This document shows positions 1 to 8,729 of a stretch of 41,102 nt of DNA, one piece after another. Position numbers and translations under genes: made by a program. Below the pieces are notes generated by a model, which saw nothing but the letters and a program-made list of their open reading frames with translations, was not told where the DNA came from and made no database searches. The DNA comes from Gammaproteobacteria bacterium (GTDB lineage Bacteria; Pseudomonadota; Gammaproteobacteria; Competibacterales; Competibacteraceae). The DNA lies in NCBI GenBank assembly GCA_024234995.1, contig JACKNF010000023.1:1-41102 (forward strand), given 5' to 3'. Positions within the stretch are counted from its first letter, which is position 1, and each line of letters starts with the position of its first letter.

Positions 1-57
1 CATAGGGCGCTCCAATCTGATTCTTTTCTGATTCTTTATTGATGCTTGCTTCTGCAG

Positions 58-552
58 ATGAATTTATTCCGGCTTTTCCTCTGCCTTGTGCTGCTCATCA
101 GCCTGGCCGCTTGTGAACCAGACTTGCCCGCCATAAAGACGGGTGCTCCCGCACCGGCTTTTACCCTGGAGCGGCTCAATGGCACTCCGGTTCATTTTCC
201 TGAGCAGTACCGGGGACAAGTGGTTGCCCTGCGCTTCTGGGCGGACTGGTGTCCATACTGTCACGCCGAGATGCAGGCACTGGAGCCGGTCTATCACCGG
301 CGTCATGAGGAAGGTCTGGTCATTCTCGCCGTCAATGTCATGCAATCACCGGAAACCGTTCAGCGGTTTGCTGAAGAACTCGGATTTTCCTATGAAATCG
401 CGCTGGATCGCCAGGGGGAGGTTATGCGCCGTTATCAAGTCATGGGATTACCAGTCACATTCATCATTGACCGGCAAGGCATCGTCCGCAGCCGGATCAT
501 CGGTGAATCCACACCGGAGGTATTTGAGCAAGCGGTTGCCGGCTTGTTATGA
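58..552 (+). CDS. TlpA/ResA-like thioredoxin-fold lipoprotein
   Basis: This is an envelope thiol-disulfide oxidoreductase of the TlpA/ResA family, about 164 residues. The N-terminus is a lipoprotein signal with a lipobox LAAC, so the protein is probably anchored to a membrane facing the periplasm. The redox motif WADWCPYC (CxxC) and the cis-proline region (VMGLPVTFII) are visible. A TTG at 46 is in frame, but the ATG at 58 starts the signal peptide cleanly and is preferred. The gene lies directly before two NosL genes. TlpA-like proteins often keep cysteines of copper-handling or cytochrome-maturation partners reduced, and a role in nitrous-oxide reductase copper supply is inferred from this context only. 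Confidence 0.85.
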   Translation: MNLFRLFLCLVLLISLAACEPDLPAIKTGAPAPAFTLERLNGTPVHFPEQYRGQVVALRFWADWCPYCHAEMQALEPVYHRRHEEGLVILAVNVMQSPETVQRFAEELGFSYEIALDRQGEVMRRYQVMGLPVTFIIDRQGIVRSRIIGESTPEVFEQAVAGLL

Positions 553-628
553 GTATTCTCAATTCCCGCCATTTAGCTTTGCCTTACAATTACGGCTCTT
601 TCCTTCCATAATTCAAGGCCATCGAACC

Positions 629-1267
629 ATGAGCGACCCTATGCAAACTGAACGCCGGCAGGCTCTTCGTTTTCTCGCTGCCGCTGGCGTTACTGCCGGC
701 ATCACGGGACTGAGTTCCCCAACCCGTGCTGCATCCTGTGAGCAAGACGGGACGCCCTTGCAATTCACGCCAAAGACCGCGCCCGACCCGTGGCCGCTGG
801 ATAATGAATTCATCAAATATCCGAAATGTCCCTACTGCGGTATGGATCGCAAGCAATACCACTACAGCCGTCATCTGGTGCATTATCAAGATGATTTAGC
901 CGATGCTACCTGCTCTTTGCATTGCGCTGCGCTCAGTCTGGCGCTAAATCTTGACCGGGGACCAAAGGCGATCTACGCCGCTGATTTTGGAGCAGCCATT
1001 GAGCCAAAGCCGCTGGTCGAGGTTGATACCGCAACGTATCTGATCGGTTCAAAATTGCCAGGAGTCATGACCAAACAAAGCAAGGTAGCATTTGCCGTCA
1101 GTACATCTGCCGAAACAGCGAAGGCGGAACAGGGCGGCGAACTGGGCGATTTCGATGCAGCACTGCAAGCAGCTTATCAAAGCATGGCCAGCGATACCGC
1201 CATGATCCGTAAGAAACGGATGGAAAAGAAAGCCCGCGCGGCGGATCGTGCCCGACATGCGCAGTAA
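629..1267 (+). CDS. NosL-family copper-binding protein, first copy, Tat-like signal
   Basis: NosL proteins bind Cu(I) and support assembly of the copper centres of nitrous-oxide reductase. The ATG at 629 gives an N-terminus with a twin-arginine-like pattern (ERRQALRFLAAAG), suggesting Tat export. The family hallmark CPYCGM lies near residue 67, followed by further Cys/His residues (CSLHC). The Lys/Arg-rich tail after about residue 190 is unusual. The frame stays open far upstream across tlpA, but that part is a shadow. The 3' end overlaps the next nosL gene by 20 bp, so the two are probably translated as one operon with the TlpA-like gene. Confidence 0.85.
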   Translation: MSDPMQTERRQALRFLAAAGVTAGITGLSSPTRAASCEQDGTPLQFTPKTAPDPWPLDNEFIKYPKCPYCGMDRKQYHYSRHLVHYQDDLADATCSLHCAALSLALNLDRGPKAIYAADFGAAIEPKPLVEVDTATYLIGSKLPGVMTKQSKVAFAVSTSAETAKAEQGGELGDFDAALQAAYQSMASDTAMIRKKRMEKKARAADRARHAQ

Positions 1268-1811
1268 CATGCAGCGGCTATCAAACTCTCTCCCCCCTGG
1301 CGGGAGAAGGCGGGGATGGGAGGACACTCGCTGGCAAGTGGCCTTTCTGCTGATATTCAGTCTGCTATCCTCAGCTTGGGGTGAAAATCTGCAATTGCCC
1401 GCCCCAGGCCCTAAAGACACTTGCCCGGTATGTGGAATGTTTGTTGCCCTCTATCCAGACTGGGTCGCAACCGTGCAATATAAAGATGGTCACGCCCACC
1501 ACTTCGACGGCGCTAAAGATTTGTTCAAATACCTGCTAAATCTGCCGAAATATGCACCTGGCCATCAATTGGCTGACATGATGGCGATTGGCGTGACCGA
1601 GTATTATGGCGTGACTCGCATCGATGCCCGCACGGCCTGGTATGTGACCGGTTCTGATATGCTCGGGCCGATGGGCCATGAATTGGTGCCCTTAGCAACC
1701 CAGGCCGAGGCCAAGGAGTTTCTCAAGGACCATCAAGGCAAGCACATTATCCGCTTCGATGAAATCACCTTAGAACTATTGCAAAACCTGGATCAGGGGA
1801 AATTTGAATGA
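1248..1811 (+). CDS. nosL: NosL-family protein, second copy
   Basis: This is a second NosL-type copper protein. It has the motif CPVCGM followed by a region matching the NosL fold (HAHHFDGAKDLFKYL, VTGSDMLGPMGHELVP). A hydrophobic segment (WQVAFLLIFSLLSSAWG) is the signal peptide. The start is uncertain: ATGs at 1248, 1257 and 1269 are all in frame. About 15 codons before the hydrophobic segment are made by a palindromic repeat, so the ancestral start may lie elsewhere. The stop overlaps the cobM start as ATGA. Tandem nosL genes after a TlpA-like gene resemble the tail of a nos cluster that would lie upstream of this window. Confidence 0.85.
   Translation: MPDMRSNMQRLSNSLPPGGRRRGWEDTRWQVAFLLIFSLLSSAWGENLQLPAPGPKDTCPVCGMFVALYPDWVATVQYKDGHAHHFDGAKDLFKYLLNLPKYAPGHQLADMMAIGVTEYYGVTRIDARTAWYVTGSDMLGPMGHELVPLATQAEAKEFLKDHQGKHIIRFDEITLELLQNLDQGKFE
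1287..1322. repeat. REP-like palindromic repeat inside a nosL 5' end
   Basis: A CTCTCCC...GGGAGAAGG hairpin of the dispersed extragenic type. Related pyrimidine/purine palindromes occur near 15776-15817 and 35530-35566. Here it lies inside the open frame of the second nosL gene, before its signal peptide, and adds Pro/Gly/Arg-rich codons. Confidence 0.5.
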
Positions 1812-2587
1812 CTGTTTATTTCATCGGCGCAGGCCCTGGCGACCCGGAATTGATCACCGTCAAGGGTCAACGGCTCATCCGTGAATGCCCGTTGGTGCTG
1901 TACGCCGGTTCGCTGGTGCCGAAAGAGGTGATACTGACCGCTAATCCCAACGCTGAGATTGTCAACACCGCTGACTTAAGTTTGGAGGACATTATTACCC
2001 GTATCCATGCAGCGCACCGGCAAGGATTGGATGTGGCGCGGGTACATACCGGCGATCCAGCGCTGTATGGAGCAATTGGCGAGCAGATGCGCGAACTGGA
2101 GAAGCGGGGCATTCCTTACCAGGTGGTGCCGGGGGTCACGGCGGCTTTTGCTGGAGCGGCGATGCTGCGCCGGGAATTAACCTTGCCAGGTATCAGCCAG
2201 ACCATCATCTTGACCCGTCATGCGGGCAAGACACCGATGCCGGAAGGAGAAAGCCTACCGGAACTGGCGCGGCACCGGGCCACAATGGCGATTTATCTGA
2301 GTGTGGACAAGCTACCAGAGATCGCCGAAGAGCTAACGCCGCACTATGGCGCGGATTGTCCGGCCGCGGTGCTGCACCGGGTGTCTTGGCCGGATCAGGA
2401 TGGCGTCGCCGGCACGCTGGCCGACATTGCAGGCAAGGTGAAAGCCAAGGGATTCACCCGCACCGCGTTGATTCTGGTCGGGCGGGTGATTCAGCCAGAA
2501 GGGTTTCCCGCATCGTATTTATACAGCGCCGAACACGCGGAATGGTACCGGCGGGAGATAATGCCTGATGCCAGCATCCCGGAATAA
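1808..2587 (+). CDS. cobM: Precorrin-4 / cobalt-precorrin-4 C11-methyltransferase
   Basis: CobM/CbiF methylates C11 of (cobalt-)precorrin-4 using S-adenosylmethionine during corrin ring synthesis in the cytoplasm. The protein has 259 residues, the usual length. It starts with the family sequence MTVYFIGAGPGDPELITVKG, which is the glycine-rich SAM-binding loop of tetrapyrrole methylases. Later conserved pieces are VHTGDPALYGA and VVPGVTAAFAGAA. It overlaps the upstream nosL by 4 bp (ATGA), so it is probably co-transcribed and translationally coupled. Neighbouring cobK and cbiD are decayed, so whether this strain still completes de novo cobalamin synthesis is open. Confidence 0.95.
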   Translation: MTVYFIGAGPGDPELITVKGQRLIRECPLVLYAGSLVPKEVILTANPNAEIVNTADLSLEDIITRIHAAHRQGLDVARVHTGDPALYGAIGEQMRELEKRGIPYQVVPGVTAAFAGAAMLRRELTLPGISQTIILTRHAGKTPMPEGESLPELARHRATMAIYLSVDKLPEIAEELTPHYGADCPAAVLHRVSWPDQDGVAGTLADIAGKVKAKGFTRTALILVGRVIQPEGFPASYLYSAEHAEWYRREIMPDASIPE

Positions 2588-2728
2588 AGCTTTTTTGCCG
2601 ATTGTGATCGATAAGCCGTTGGCGGACAGCGGTTGGAGTGGCATTGCTACCGCACCGAGGCCGGCTGGTTTGCGGCCAAAACCGCTATCATCCGCCCCGC
2701 TGTCCCTGTTTCATCGGGTCAATCCTCT

Positions 2729-2842
2729 TTAGATGAGGGAACCTTTGGTTTCCTTTTTGATTTTCTTTTCCGCCTTCTTCTCTTTCAAGGTCTTCGCCGG
2801 TTTTTTCTTGGTTTCTTTTTTGATATCAGCACCTTTACTCAT
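2729..2842 (-). CDS. Small Lys-rich protein (37 aa)
   Basis: A short minus-strand gene of 37 codons, starting at 2842 and ending with TAA at 2729. The product begins MSKGADIKKETKKKPAKTLK and is about 46 percent lysine, with no hydrophobic segment. A strong Shine-Dalgarno sequence (GAGGAGA) lies 7 to 8 bases before the ATG, which is the main reason to call it real. Short KKETKKKPAKTLKEKK-type proteins are, as far as I recall, found in other proteobacteria without known function. A nucleic-acid or membrane-surface binding role is possible from charge alone. It is not part of the cob operons by orientation and spacing. Confidence 0.65.
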   Translation of the reverse strand: MSKGADIKKETKKKPAKTLKEKKAEKKIKKETKGSLI

Positions 2843-3012
2843 CGCACTTTCTCCTCGTGATTCAGCATAGGTATGAGCCCCACCCGGCAATCAGCCGAGT
2901 AAAGATTTCCAGCTTGGCAGCCTCCTAGCCACACATGTCTGTCTCCGCATTTCAGCGCGCTCCAATCCGTCCCGCACTTGCCGCCCGTTCCGCCGGATAA
3001 CCTCGGCCCAGG

Positions 3013-3755
3013 CTAAGGTGCGCCAAGCAACGCCTCAGCAATCGACTTTACTCCTGTCGCCTCCCAATCCGCCACTGGCAACATTGGACGGTCGAGCATG
3101 ACCACCGGAATCCCCATTTCCCGCGCCGCCGCCAGTTTGGCCTCAACCGCGCCGCCACCGCTGTTTTTAGCTGCCAGCACATCGATTTGGTAATCTCTAA
3201 GCAACGCTAATTCCTTTTCCAGCACAAACGGTCCGGTCGCGCACAACAACGTCAAACGCGGCAAGACCGGCGGTTCCGCCGCCAGGCAGCGCACCAGCCA
3301 GTGTTGATCCGGTGGAATATCAGCGATATGGCGCAAGGTTCCAAACCAAGCGTGAAGGGCGGCCGCTGAATTCCCGCAGGGCGGATCGAACCCGGCCCAA
3401 TCGGCAGCGAAACGCCAATCATCCCTGCTTCCGGTTGCCATGCTGGTCTCCGGTAGGCCCAAACGGAACCACCGGCTCGCCGCGCCGCCTGAACTGCGTT
3501 GTGGCTGATTTGCGCGGCAAAGGGATGCGTGGCGTCGATTAGTAACTCAATATGGTGTTCCTGTAGAAACGCTGCCAGGCCGTCCACCGAACCCGCCCAC
3601 GCGCACCAGACAAGGTAAATCCGGGATGCGGCCGCTTGCCCGCCATGCTTAGGTCACGGTATGAACCGGTGCCAGCATTCGCGCCAGCTTGACTGCTTCA
3701 CCGATGCCACCCAGAATCAGGAGGCATGCTTCCCAACAATCCAGACCGCATCGTT
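3013..3755 (-). pseudogene. cobK: Precorrin-6A reductase, frameshifted
   Basis: CobK/CbiJ reduces precorrin-6A (or its cobalt form) with NADPH in corrin synthesis. The pieces lie in at least three frames. First is an N-terminal piece reading LILGGIGEAVKLARMLAP (about 3665-3720). Next is MDGLAAFLQEHHIELLIDATHPFAAQISHNAV (two halves, from 3587 downward). Last is a long C-terminal piece from about 3440 to the stop at 3013, containing GPFVLEKELALL and AAKNSGGG. The breaks are small indels, not large deletions. The 5' limit is uncertain because no clear start codon is visible. It follows the cbiD remnant on the same strand. Either the gene is decayed or the local sequence is of low quality. Confidence 0.75.
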
Positions 3756-3799
3756 CCAAAACCTGTCTGGAACCGGCTTAGCAGACGCGTGATTAACCC

Positions 3800-4799
3800 T
3801 CATTGGCAACCGGCATGACCCACTGGTTTGCCTTTTCCGGTCAGTGGCCCACACCTCTACCGCGACCTCAGGGCAGGATGGCGCAGGCTTGATTGCGGGC
3901 CATCCTGCAAATACCTCGCCTAGCGATAATCCAGCAGCATGCGCCAAAGCCAGCGCCTGCTGGCTGGTGTTAGCAGTTTGTATTGCTTGCTGTAAACCGG
4001 TATCTGCCCTAGCGCCGCGGCTTCCACCGCCAGCAATACCAGATCGTACTGGTTGTGGCATGCAGATCGAGATGCCCGCAGCTGGCTTGCTGATCTTGCA
4101 GCACTCACGCTGACGGAATGGCGCTCGCCAATGTTTCAGTCGCCCCAACGAAATCGCCATCATCAACGCCTGTCAGCAATCATAGCTTCAGGGTTGTTCA
4201 CTGGTTTACATGCGGTGACCATTGGCGCGGGCCACGTCATCGCTTGAATGGAGCAATATAAGCCGAAGGAAAGACGATGCCGGGCTGGAATGAGAGTCCG
4301 CGGTAATGCCAAGACGGGGATTGAGCGTCTTTTGGCCAGCTCCGACCGTTTTTGGCCCCAATGGTGACCTCCAGCCATTACCCAACCCTGCTCACGCCAA
4401 AGCGGTCAAATGTTCGGCCATCATCCGGCGCGGCGTGGGATTGATCGCCGTTCACCGGCCGGAACTAGCAAACCCGGCAAGGTCACCGTCCGACGCGGTC
4501 GGCAGAAAACGCCCTGCTGAGCTCAACGCCACCTGAGCGAAGATCAACGCGCCGTGAGTCACGTCAGGATCATCGCCCGCGTCTTTAATCACCGCCGCTT
4601 CGGCGCCTTGCGGAGTCCGCCGGCAATATTCCAGCCGGAACTGTACTTGCTGGCCGCGTGGCAGGGTAATTTCCACCTGACCGGATTCGCTATTCGCCAA
4701 CAACCGGCGGGCCGCAGCTAAGCTCGCTGCGGTTGCACAAGCACCGGTGGTGTAGCCGTAGCGCAGGGGATGAGGCGTTTCAGAGGTTTCAGGACGCAT
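3800..4799 (-). pseudogene. cbiD: Cobalt-precorrin-5B C1-methyltransferase, decayed
   Basis: CbiD methylates C1 of cobalt-precorrin-5B in the anaerobic corrin pathway. The first 115 codons (4799 to 4452) are intact and typical, with RYGYTTGACATAASLA and VIKDAGDDPDVTHGALIF. After that the family can be followed only as scattered pieces in different frames. One lies around 4163-4378 (SIQAMTWPAPMV region). Others lie around 3840-4100 (NTSQQALALAHAAG, then VEVWATDR). A final GKPVGHAGCQ ends at a TGA at 3800. The gene therefore carries several frame changes. Its start faces the cobB gene, from which it is now separated by two insertion elements. Confidence 0.75.
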
Positions 4800-4804
4800 A
4801 ACAT

Positions 4805-4824
4805 AAGATTAAAGGCAAAAGATC
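4805..4824 (+). repeat. Left arm of inverted repeat from the original cbiD/cobB intergenic region
   Basis: AAGATTAAAGGCAAAAGATC is the inverted counterpart of 7411-7430 with one mismatch in 20. Removing the two IS elements leaves a roughly 60-bp palindromic divergent spacer between cbiD and cobB. The sequence also reads as tandem 7-mers of the CTTTNAN type on the minus strand. Confidence 0.7.
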
Positions 4825-4837
4825 AAAGGTGAAAGGC

Positions 4838-5984
4838 CTTACCACCTATCAGTTCTGAGTTAGACTAGGATTATGAGTTTAATGAACATCATGAGGGGAT
4901 CATGGGAACGGTTCGACAATTGGCGACAGCAATCGAAGCAGGATTGAGAGCAGCTCACCCAGGGTTGCGTAAGACAGTGATTACGAAATTGGCCTTGGCG
5001 GTCGGGGCGATTCTGGAAGCTCAGACCCCAAATACTGTGGAACTTGCTAATCTTTTACCGTTGGAGACCGAACGGCAAGATATGCGCGAGCAGTGGCTGC
5101 GCCGGTTATTAAAAAATCCATTGCTGTCGGTAGCGAAGTGCTGGAACCGGGGCGCTAAGCTTAACGCGGCAGGCCGCGAGAGACGATCATTCTGGTCTGG
5201 GTAAACCGATTTGGGATCGTTTGCGATTTTGATGGTGAGCCTGGGATCGGCGATCGGGCCTTACTCTCTTGGCGGGTGGAAGCTGGCCTGGCCAATCTGG
5301 GTTTTGCGGCCCAGAAAGCGGTATTGGAAACAAGTTCGCGCGTGGCTCCGGCGAGGCCGAGGTGCTACTTTCAGCGGATCGCTTTTATCCTCGGTGGATT
5401 TATTCGCGGCGGCTTCACGCCCAGTCCGGTTAGCATTATCGGTTACAATTGAAAGGCAATCTCAATGTAGATCCAGGTTTGGAACAGACCACGACCGGTG
5501 CTCGCAGGAGCAAACCGAGCGCTATCTGCCCAATGTGCGTTATTCAATCAAGGGTCGCGACGAATCTGGCGATTTGGCATGAGGGGTCGGAACCCTGGAT
5601 CATCGCCATGAATGACCCGCCAAATCGGGCGACCGTGCGGGATTACGCGAGTCGCTGGGGCATTGGCCGATGTTCTCTGACTTCAAGCCGCGGTTTTCAA
5701 TTAGAAGAACGCAGTTACAGGCCGCTGACCGGCTCGATCGGTTGCTGCTGATCATGGCCTGGCCATGTACTGGTGCGTGCGCGTCGGTCAGAGGCCTGCG
5801 ATCACGCCCCTGGAAAAAGACGCAGAACAGACCGATCCTCACCATTGAACACTGAAAACTCGCCCGCGCCGTTTCCGGTTCACCCCAGGGGTCTGCGTGC
5901 GCTCCACCGGAAGCTACAAATGCAACAACCGTTACCTTCCTTCTATCAGGTTTTGCCCGTATGAGAAAACTGATAGGTGGTAAG
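4838..5984 (+). mobile_element. IS4-family-like insertion sequence (outer element)
   Basis: The element is about 1.15 kb with a perfect 17-bp terminal inverted repeat: CTTACCACCTATCAGTT at 4838-4854, and its reverse complement at 5968-5984. A 10-bp target duplication GGTGAAAGGC is seen at 4828-4837 and again at 7391-7400. The right copy is displaced because a second element inserted into the right end of this one; GGTGGTAAG of the terminal repeat reappears at 7382-7390. The encoded transposase is broken. The insertion separates the divergently oriented cbiD and cobB genes. Confidence 0.85.
4902..5964 (+). pseudogene. IS4-family transposase, frameshifted
   Basis: The transposase starts at 4902 (MGTVRQLATAIEAGLRAAHP) and ends at 5964 (SFYQVLPV), but several small indels split it into frames. 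The DDE residues can be followed across the pieces: an Asp in the 5180-5220 region, ADRFYPS near 5370, and a YASRWGIG...FSDFK block near 5645-5690, which resembles the IS4 Y-R-E-K signature. The element is therefore not expected to move by itself. The family assignment rests on this signature and on the 10-bp target duplication. Confidence 0.75.
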
Positions 5985-5985
5985 G

Positions 5986-7382
5986 AGCAGGGCTTTCAAG
6001 GTGAAGGGGTGCTCTGGTAAAGTGAGGTTTTTCTGCTGGAGCGGAGTTGGATGATGATTGAACTGAACCGTGCTGCGGTGTTTGCCGAGCGTACGCCTTG
6101 CCGGTGATGTCCGTGCGATCCTGGGCGCTGTTTGAATGCCGAACAAGTGAATGAATGGTTCGAGCGGGTGGCCGAGGCCAGTACACGCGACGTCTGTTGT
6201 TCTCCAGCGTTTTGAGTTGATGACCCAAGTGGTGCTGCGCCAGCAACCCTCGGTTCATGCGGCCTGCCGCGCGGCGTAGCCGAGATCGAGTGTCGGTCAC
6301 CTCGGTTCAACAAGCTCAACGGCCTGGAGCCGAGCACCTCGGCGGCGCTGGTGGGCCATGCGGCCGAACAGGCGGAGGCGTTGATTGAGAACTGGCGCGG
6401 CCCGATCACCCTTGCTGGCAGGAGTTCGGGTCAAGGTACTGGATGGCACCTGTCTGGAGGGCGCGAGCATCGCTGCAGGAGCCCGCGCCAGCACAGCTGG
6501 GCCGCCCGGGAAAGCGCTGGCGGTGTTTGATCCGGCACTGGACTTGATCACCGCGCTCTATCCTGCGAGACGCGTACACGCAGGAGCAGGCGTTGTTGGG
6601 GCCGTTGTTGCGGCGGTGCGGGCGGGCGAGCTGTGGATCGCAGATGCAGCTTTGCACCGCCGGGTTCCTGAGTGGGCTGGCCGCGCGCGCGCGCGGCGCT
6701 GATCCGCGAGCACGCGGGGCTGCGGTTCACGCCCTTGGAAGCGTGCGCGGTAAGCCGGGTGGATTCACCGGGCGGTGGCGAGCAATGGGTTCGACTGGGG
6801 CCCGACAGCCGCGACGGCAGGGGCTGCGGTTGCGACATCCGCGTGCGGCTGGATCGCCTTCCCGCAACGGCGATGACCGCTGTATCTGTTCAGCACGGTG
6901 CCCGTGGAGGTGGCCGATGCAGGGCCCTGGCCGAGATATCGGCAGCGCTGGACGCTGGAGCGAGCTTTCTACATCTGACCACAGAACTGCGCTGCGAAGT
7001 CGATACCTGAGCTATCCCAAGCGGCGTTGTTCGCGTTGGCCTGCGCGGTGGTGGCCTTCAACGGGTTGGGGGTCGTGAAGGCGGCGCTACGCCGCACGGA
7101 TTGAGGAGCCGCCGAGCAGGTCTCAGGTTATCTGGCCATCGAACTGGGTAACGTCGCCGAGAGCCTGGACGTGATGCCTCGATGCCAAGACTGGGCGGTG
7201 TTCCAAACCGTTCGCGCGCGATCTTCGCCCAGTGGCTCCAGCAACAGGCCGCGCGGATCGACCTGCGCCGCTATCGCAAGTCGACAGAGGTCCTAAAAAC
7301 CGCGCCTAAACGGGCGACCCCCAGCGGCCTCATGTCTCGGTCGCCCGCGCGCCCAGCGCTGAGTCTTCACCTTGAAGCCCTG
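5986..7382 (+). mobile_element. Second IS4-family-like element, nested in the end of the first
   Basis: The element is about 1.4 kb with imperfect ends: CAGGGCTTTCAAGGTGAAG at 5988-6006, and the reverse complement of CAGGGCTTCAAGGTGAAG at 7365-7382. It is flanked by a 9-10 bp direct repeat GGTGGTAAGG (5976-5985 and 7382-7391), which is part of the terminal repeat of the outer element. It therefore inserted after the outer element did. Exact ends are uncertain by two bases. It carries one decayed IS4-type transposase gene. Confidence 0.8.
6051..7362 (+). pseudogene. IS4-family transposase (second type), frameshifted
   Basis: IS4-type transposase pieces are spread over all three forward frames. 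An N-terminal block starts at 6051 (MMIELNRAAVFAERTP). Then come a piece around 6300-6420 (KLNGLEPSTSAALVGHAAEQ), a core piece around 6424-6460 (VRVKVLDGTCLE, probably the first catalytic Asp), and middle pieces to about 7000. A C-terminal region at 7150-7300 reads LDVMLDAKDWAVFQ and RIDLRRYRKST across frames. At least six small frame breaks are needed. The protein differs clearly from the transposase of the outer element. Confidence 0.7.
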
Positions 7383-7410
7383 GTGGTAAGGGTGAAAGGC
7401 TTTCAACCGC

Positions 7411-7430
7411 GATCTTTTACCTTTAATCTT
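7411..7430 (+). repeat. Right arm of the inverted repeat flanking the nested IS pair
   Basis: GATCTTTTACCTTTAATCTT is the reverse complement of 4805-4824 with one mismatch. It lies 6 bases before the cobB start codon and is part of the ancestral cbiD/cobB divergent spacer. Confidence 0.7.
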
Positions 7431-7436
7431 TATTGC

Positions 7437-8729
7437 ATGACCGCGACAACTTGCCCCGCTTTACTTCTCAGCGCCCCGTCCTCTGGCCAGGGGAAAACCA
7501 CCGTCACTGCCGGCTTGGCGCGCTACCATCGCAACCAGGGCCGCACGGTCCGGGTGTTCAAAACCGGCCCGGATTTCCTCGACCCGATGATTCTGGAGCG
7601 AGCGTCCGGCCAACCGGTCTATCAACTCGATCTGTGGATGGCCGGGGAACGCGACTGCAAGGCCCTGCTCTACCAAGCCGCGCAAGAAGCGGATTTGATC
7701 CTGATCGAAGGGGTCATGGGCCTGTTTGACGGAAAGCCTTCCAGCGCCGATCTGGCCGGTTTATTCGGAGTTCCAATCCTAGCGCTGATCAACGCTCACG
7801 CCATGGCTCAAACTTTTGGCGCGATTGCTCACGGGCTAGCGCACTACCGCCCAGGTCTGCCGTTCGCCGGTGTGCTGGCCAACCGGGTGGCGGGGCCAGG
7901 CCATGCTGAGTTGCTGGCTGAAAGCCTGCCACCTGAGACGCGCTATTACGGCTGGCTGCCGCGCGATGGCGAAATTACCCTGCCGGACCGGCATCTGGGC
8001 CTGGTGCAAGCGGCAGAAATCGCGGATCTGGAGACCCGTCTTGATGCGGTGGCCGCCTTGATCGCTAAAACAGGGTTGGCTGAATTGCCGCCGTCAGTCC
8101 CCTTTCCCGCCATGACGGTGGAACCTCTGCCGCCCCTGCTAGAGGGTGTCCGGATTGGCATCGCTCACGACATGGCGTTTGCCTTTCTCTATCCGGCCAA
8201 TCTGGAGACGTTGCGGGCGCTGGGCGCGGAACTAACCTTCTTCTCGCCCCTGAACGATGCCGGGTTGCCGGACGTGGACGCCGTCTATCTGCCCGGCGGC
8301 TACCCGGAATTGCACCTCGATACCTTGGCTGAGAATGCAACCCTGCGCGCGGCGCTGCACCGCCACCACGAATCCGGCAAACCGATTTATGCCGAATGCG
8401 GCGGTCTGCTGTACACCCTGGAAACGCTAGCGGACAAGGCAGGTTATCGGGCGCCAATGCTCGGTTTATTGCCGGGCCATGCCGCCTTGCAAACCAAGCT
8501 GGCAGGATTAGGGATGCAGTCGGTGGAATTGCCGGAGGGTGAATTGCGCGGACATACGTTCCATCACTCGAAACTGGAAACGCCGCTGCACGCATTGGCC
8601 TATGGCCGCCGTCAGCGCGACGGCAAACCGGGCGAGGCCGTCTACCGGGCCGGGCGGCTGACCGCTTCGTACCTGCATCTGTACTTTGCCAGCCACCCGG
8701 AAGCCGCCGCCCGCTTGTTTCTACCCTGA
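7437..8729 (+). CDS. cobB/cbiA: Cobyrinate a,c-diamide synthase
   Basis: CobB/CbiA amidates the a and c carboxylates of the corrin ring using ATP and glutamine. The product from ATG 7437 has 430 residues. The N-terminal ATPase half has a P-loop SSGQGKTT near residue 17 and EGVMGLFDG near residue 93. The C-terminal half is a class I glutamine amidotransferase with YLPGGYPELH, the Cys nucleophile in YAECGGLLYT and a terminal SYLHLYFASHP block. The frame extends upstream to 7182, but that part lies in IS sequence. The gene looks intact although its divergent partner cbiD is broken. Its promoter region was displaced by the IS pair. It ends directly against the stop of the convergent EF-G-like gene. 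Confidence 0.95.
   Translation: MTATTCPALLLSAPSSGQGKTTVTAGLARYHRNQGRTVRVFKTGPDFLDPMILERASGQPVYQLDLWMAGERDCKALLYQAAQEADLILIEGVMGLFDGKPSSADLAGLFGVPILALINAHAMAQTFGAIAHGLAHYRPGLPFAGVLANRVAGPGHAELLAESLPPETRYYGWLPRDGEITLPDRHLGLVQAAEIADLETRLDAVAALIAKTGLAELPPSVPFPAMTVEPLPPLLEGVRIGIAHDMAFAFLYPANLETLRALGAELTFFSPLNDAGLPDVDAVYLPGGYPELHLDTLAENATLRAALHRHHESGKPIYAECGGLLYTLETLADKAGYRAPMLGLLPGHAALQTKLAGLGMQSVELPEGELRGHTFHHSKLETPLHALAYGRRQRDGKPGEAVYRAGRLTASYLHLYFASHPEAAARLFLP

Noticed and set aside
143..628. Long upstream extension of the first NosL frame
   Set aside because: It is a shadow of the tlpA-like gene; the export signal and family similarity begin at 629.
5200..7100. Many open frames on both strands within the IS region as separate genes
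   Set aside because: They are frames of two broken transposases and their shadows; none has a ribosome site or family match of its own.
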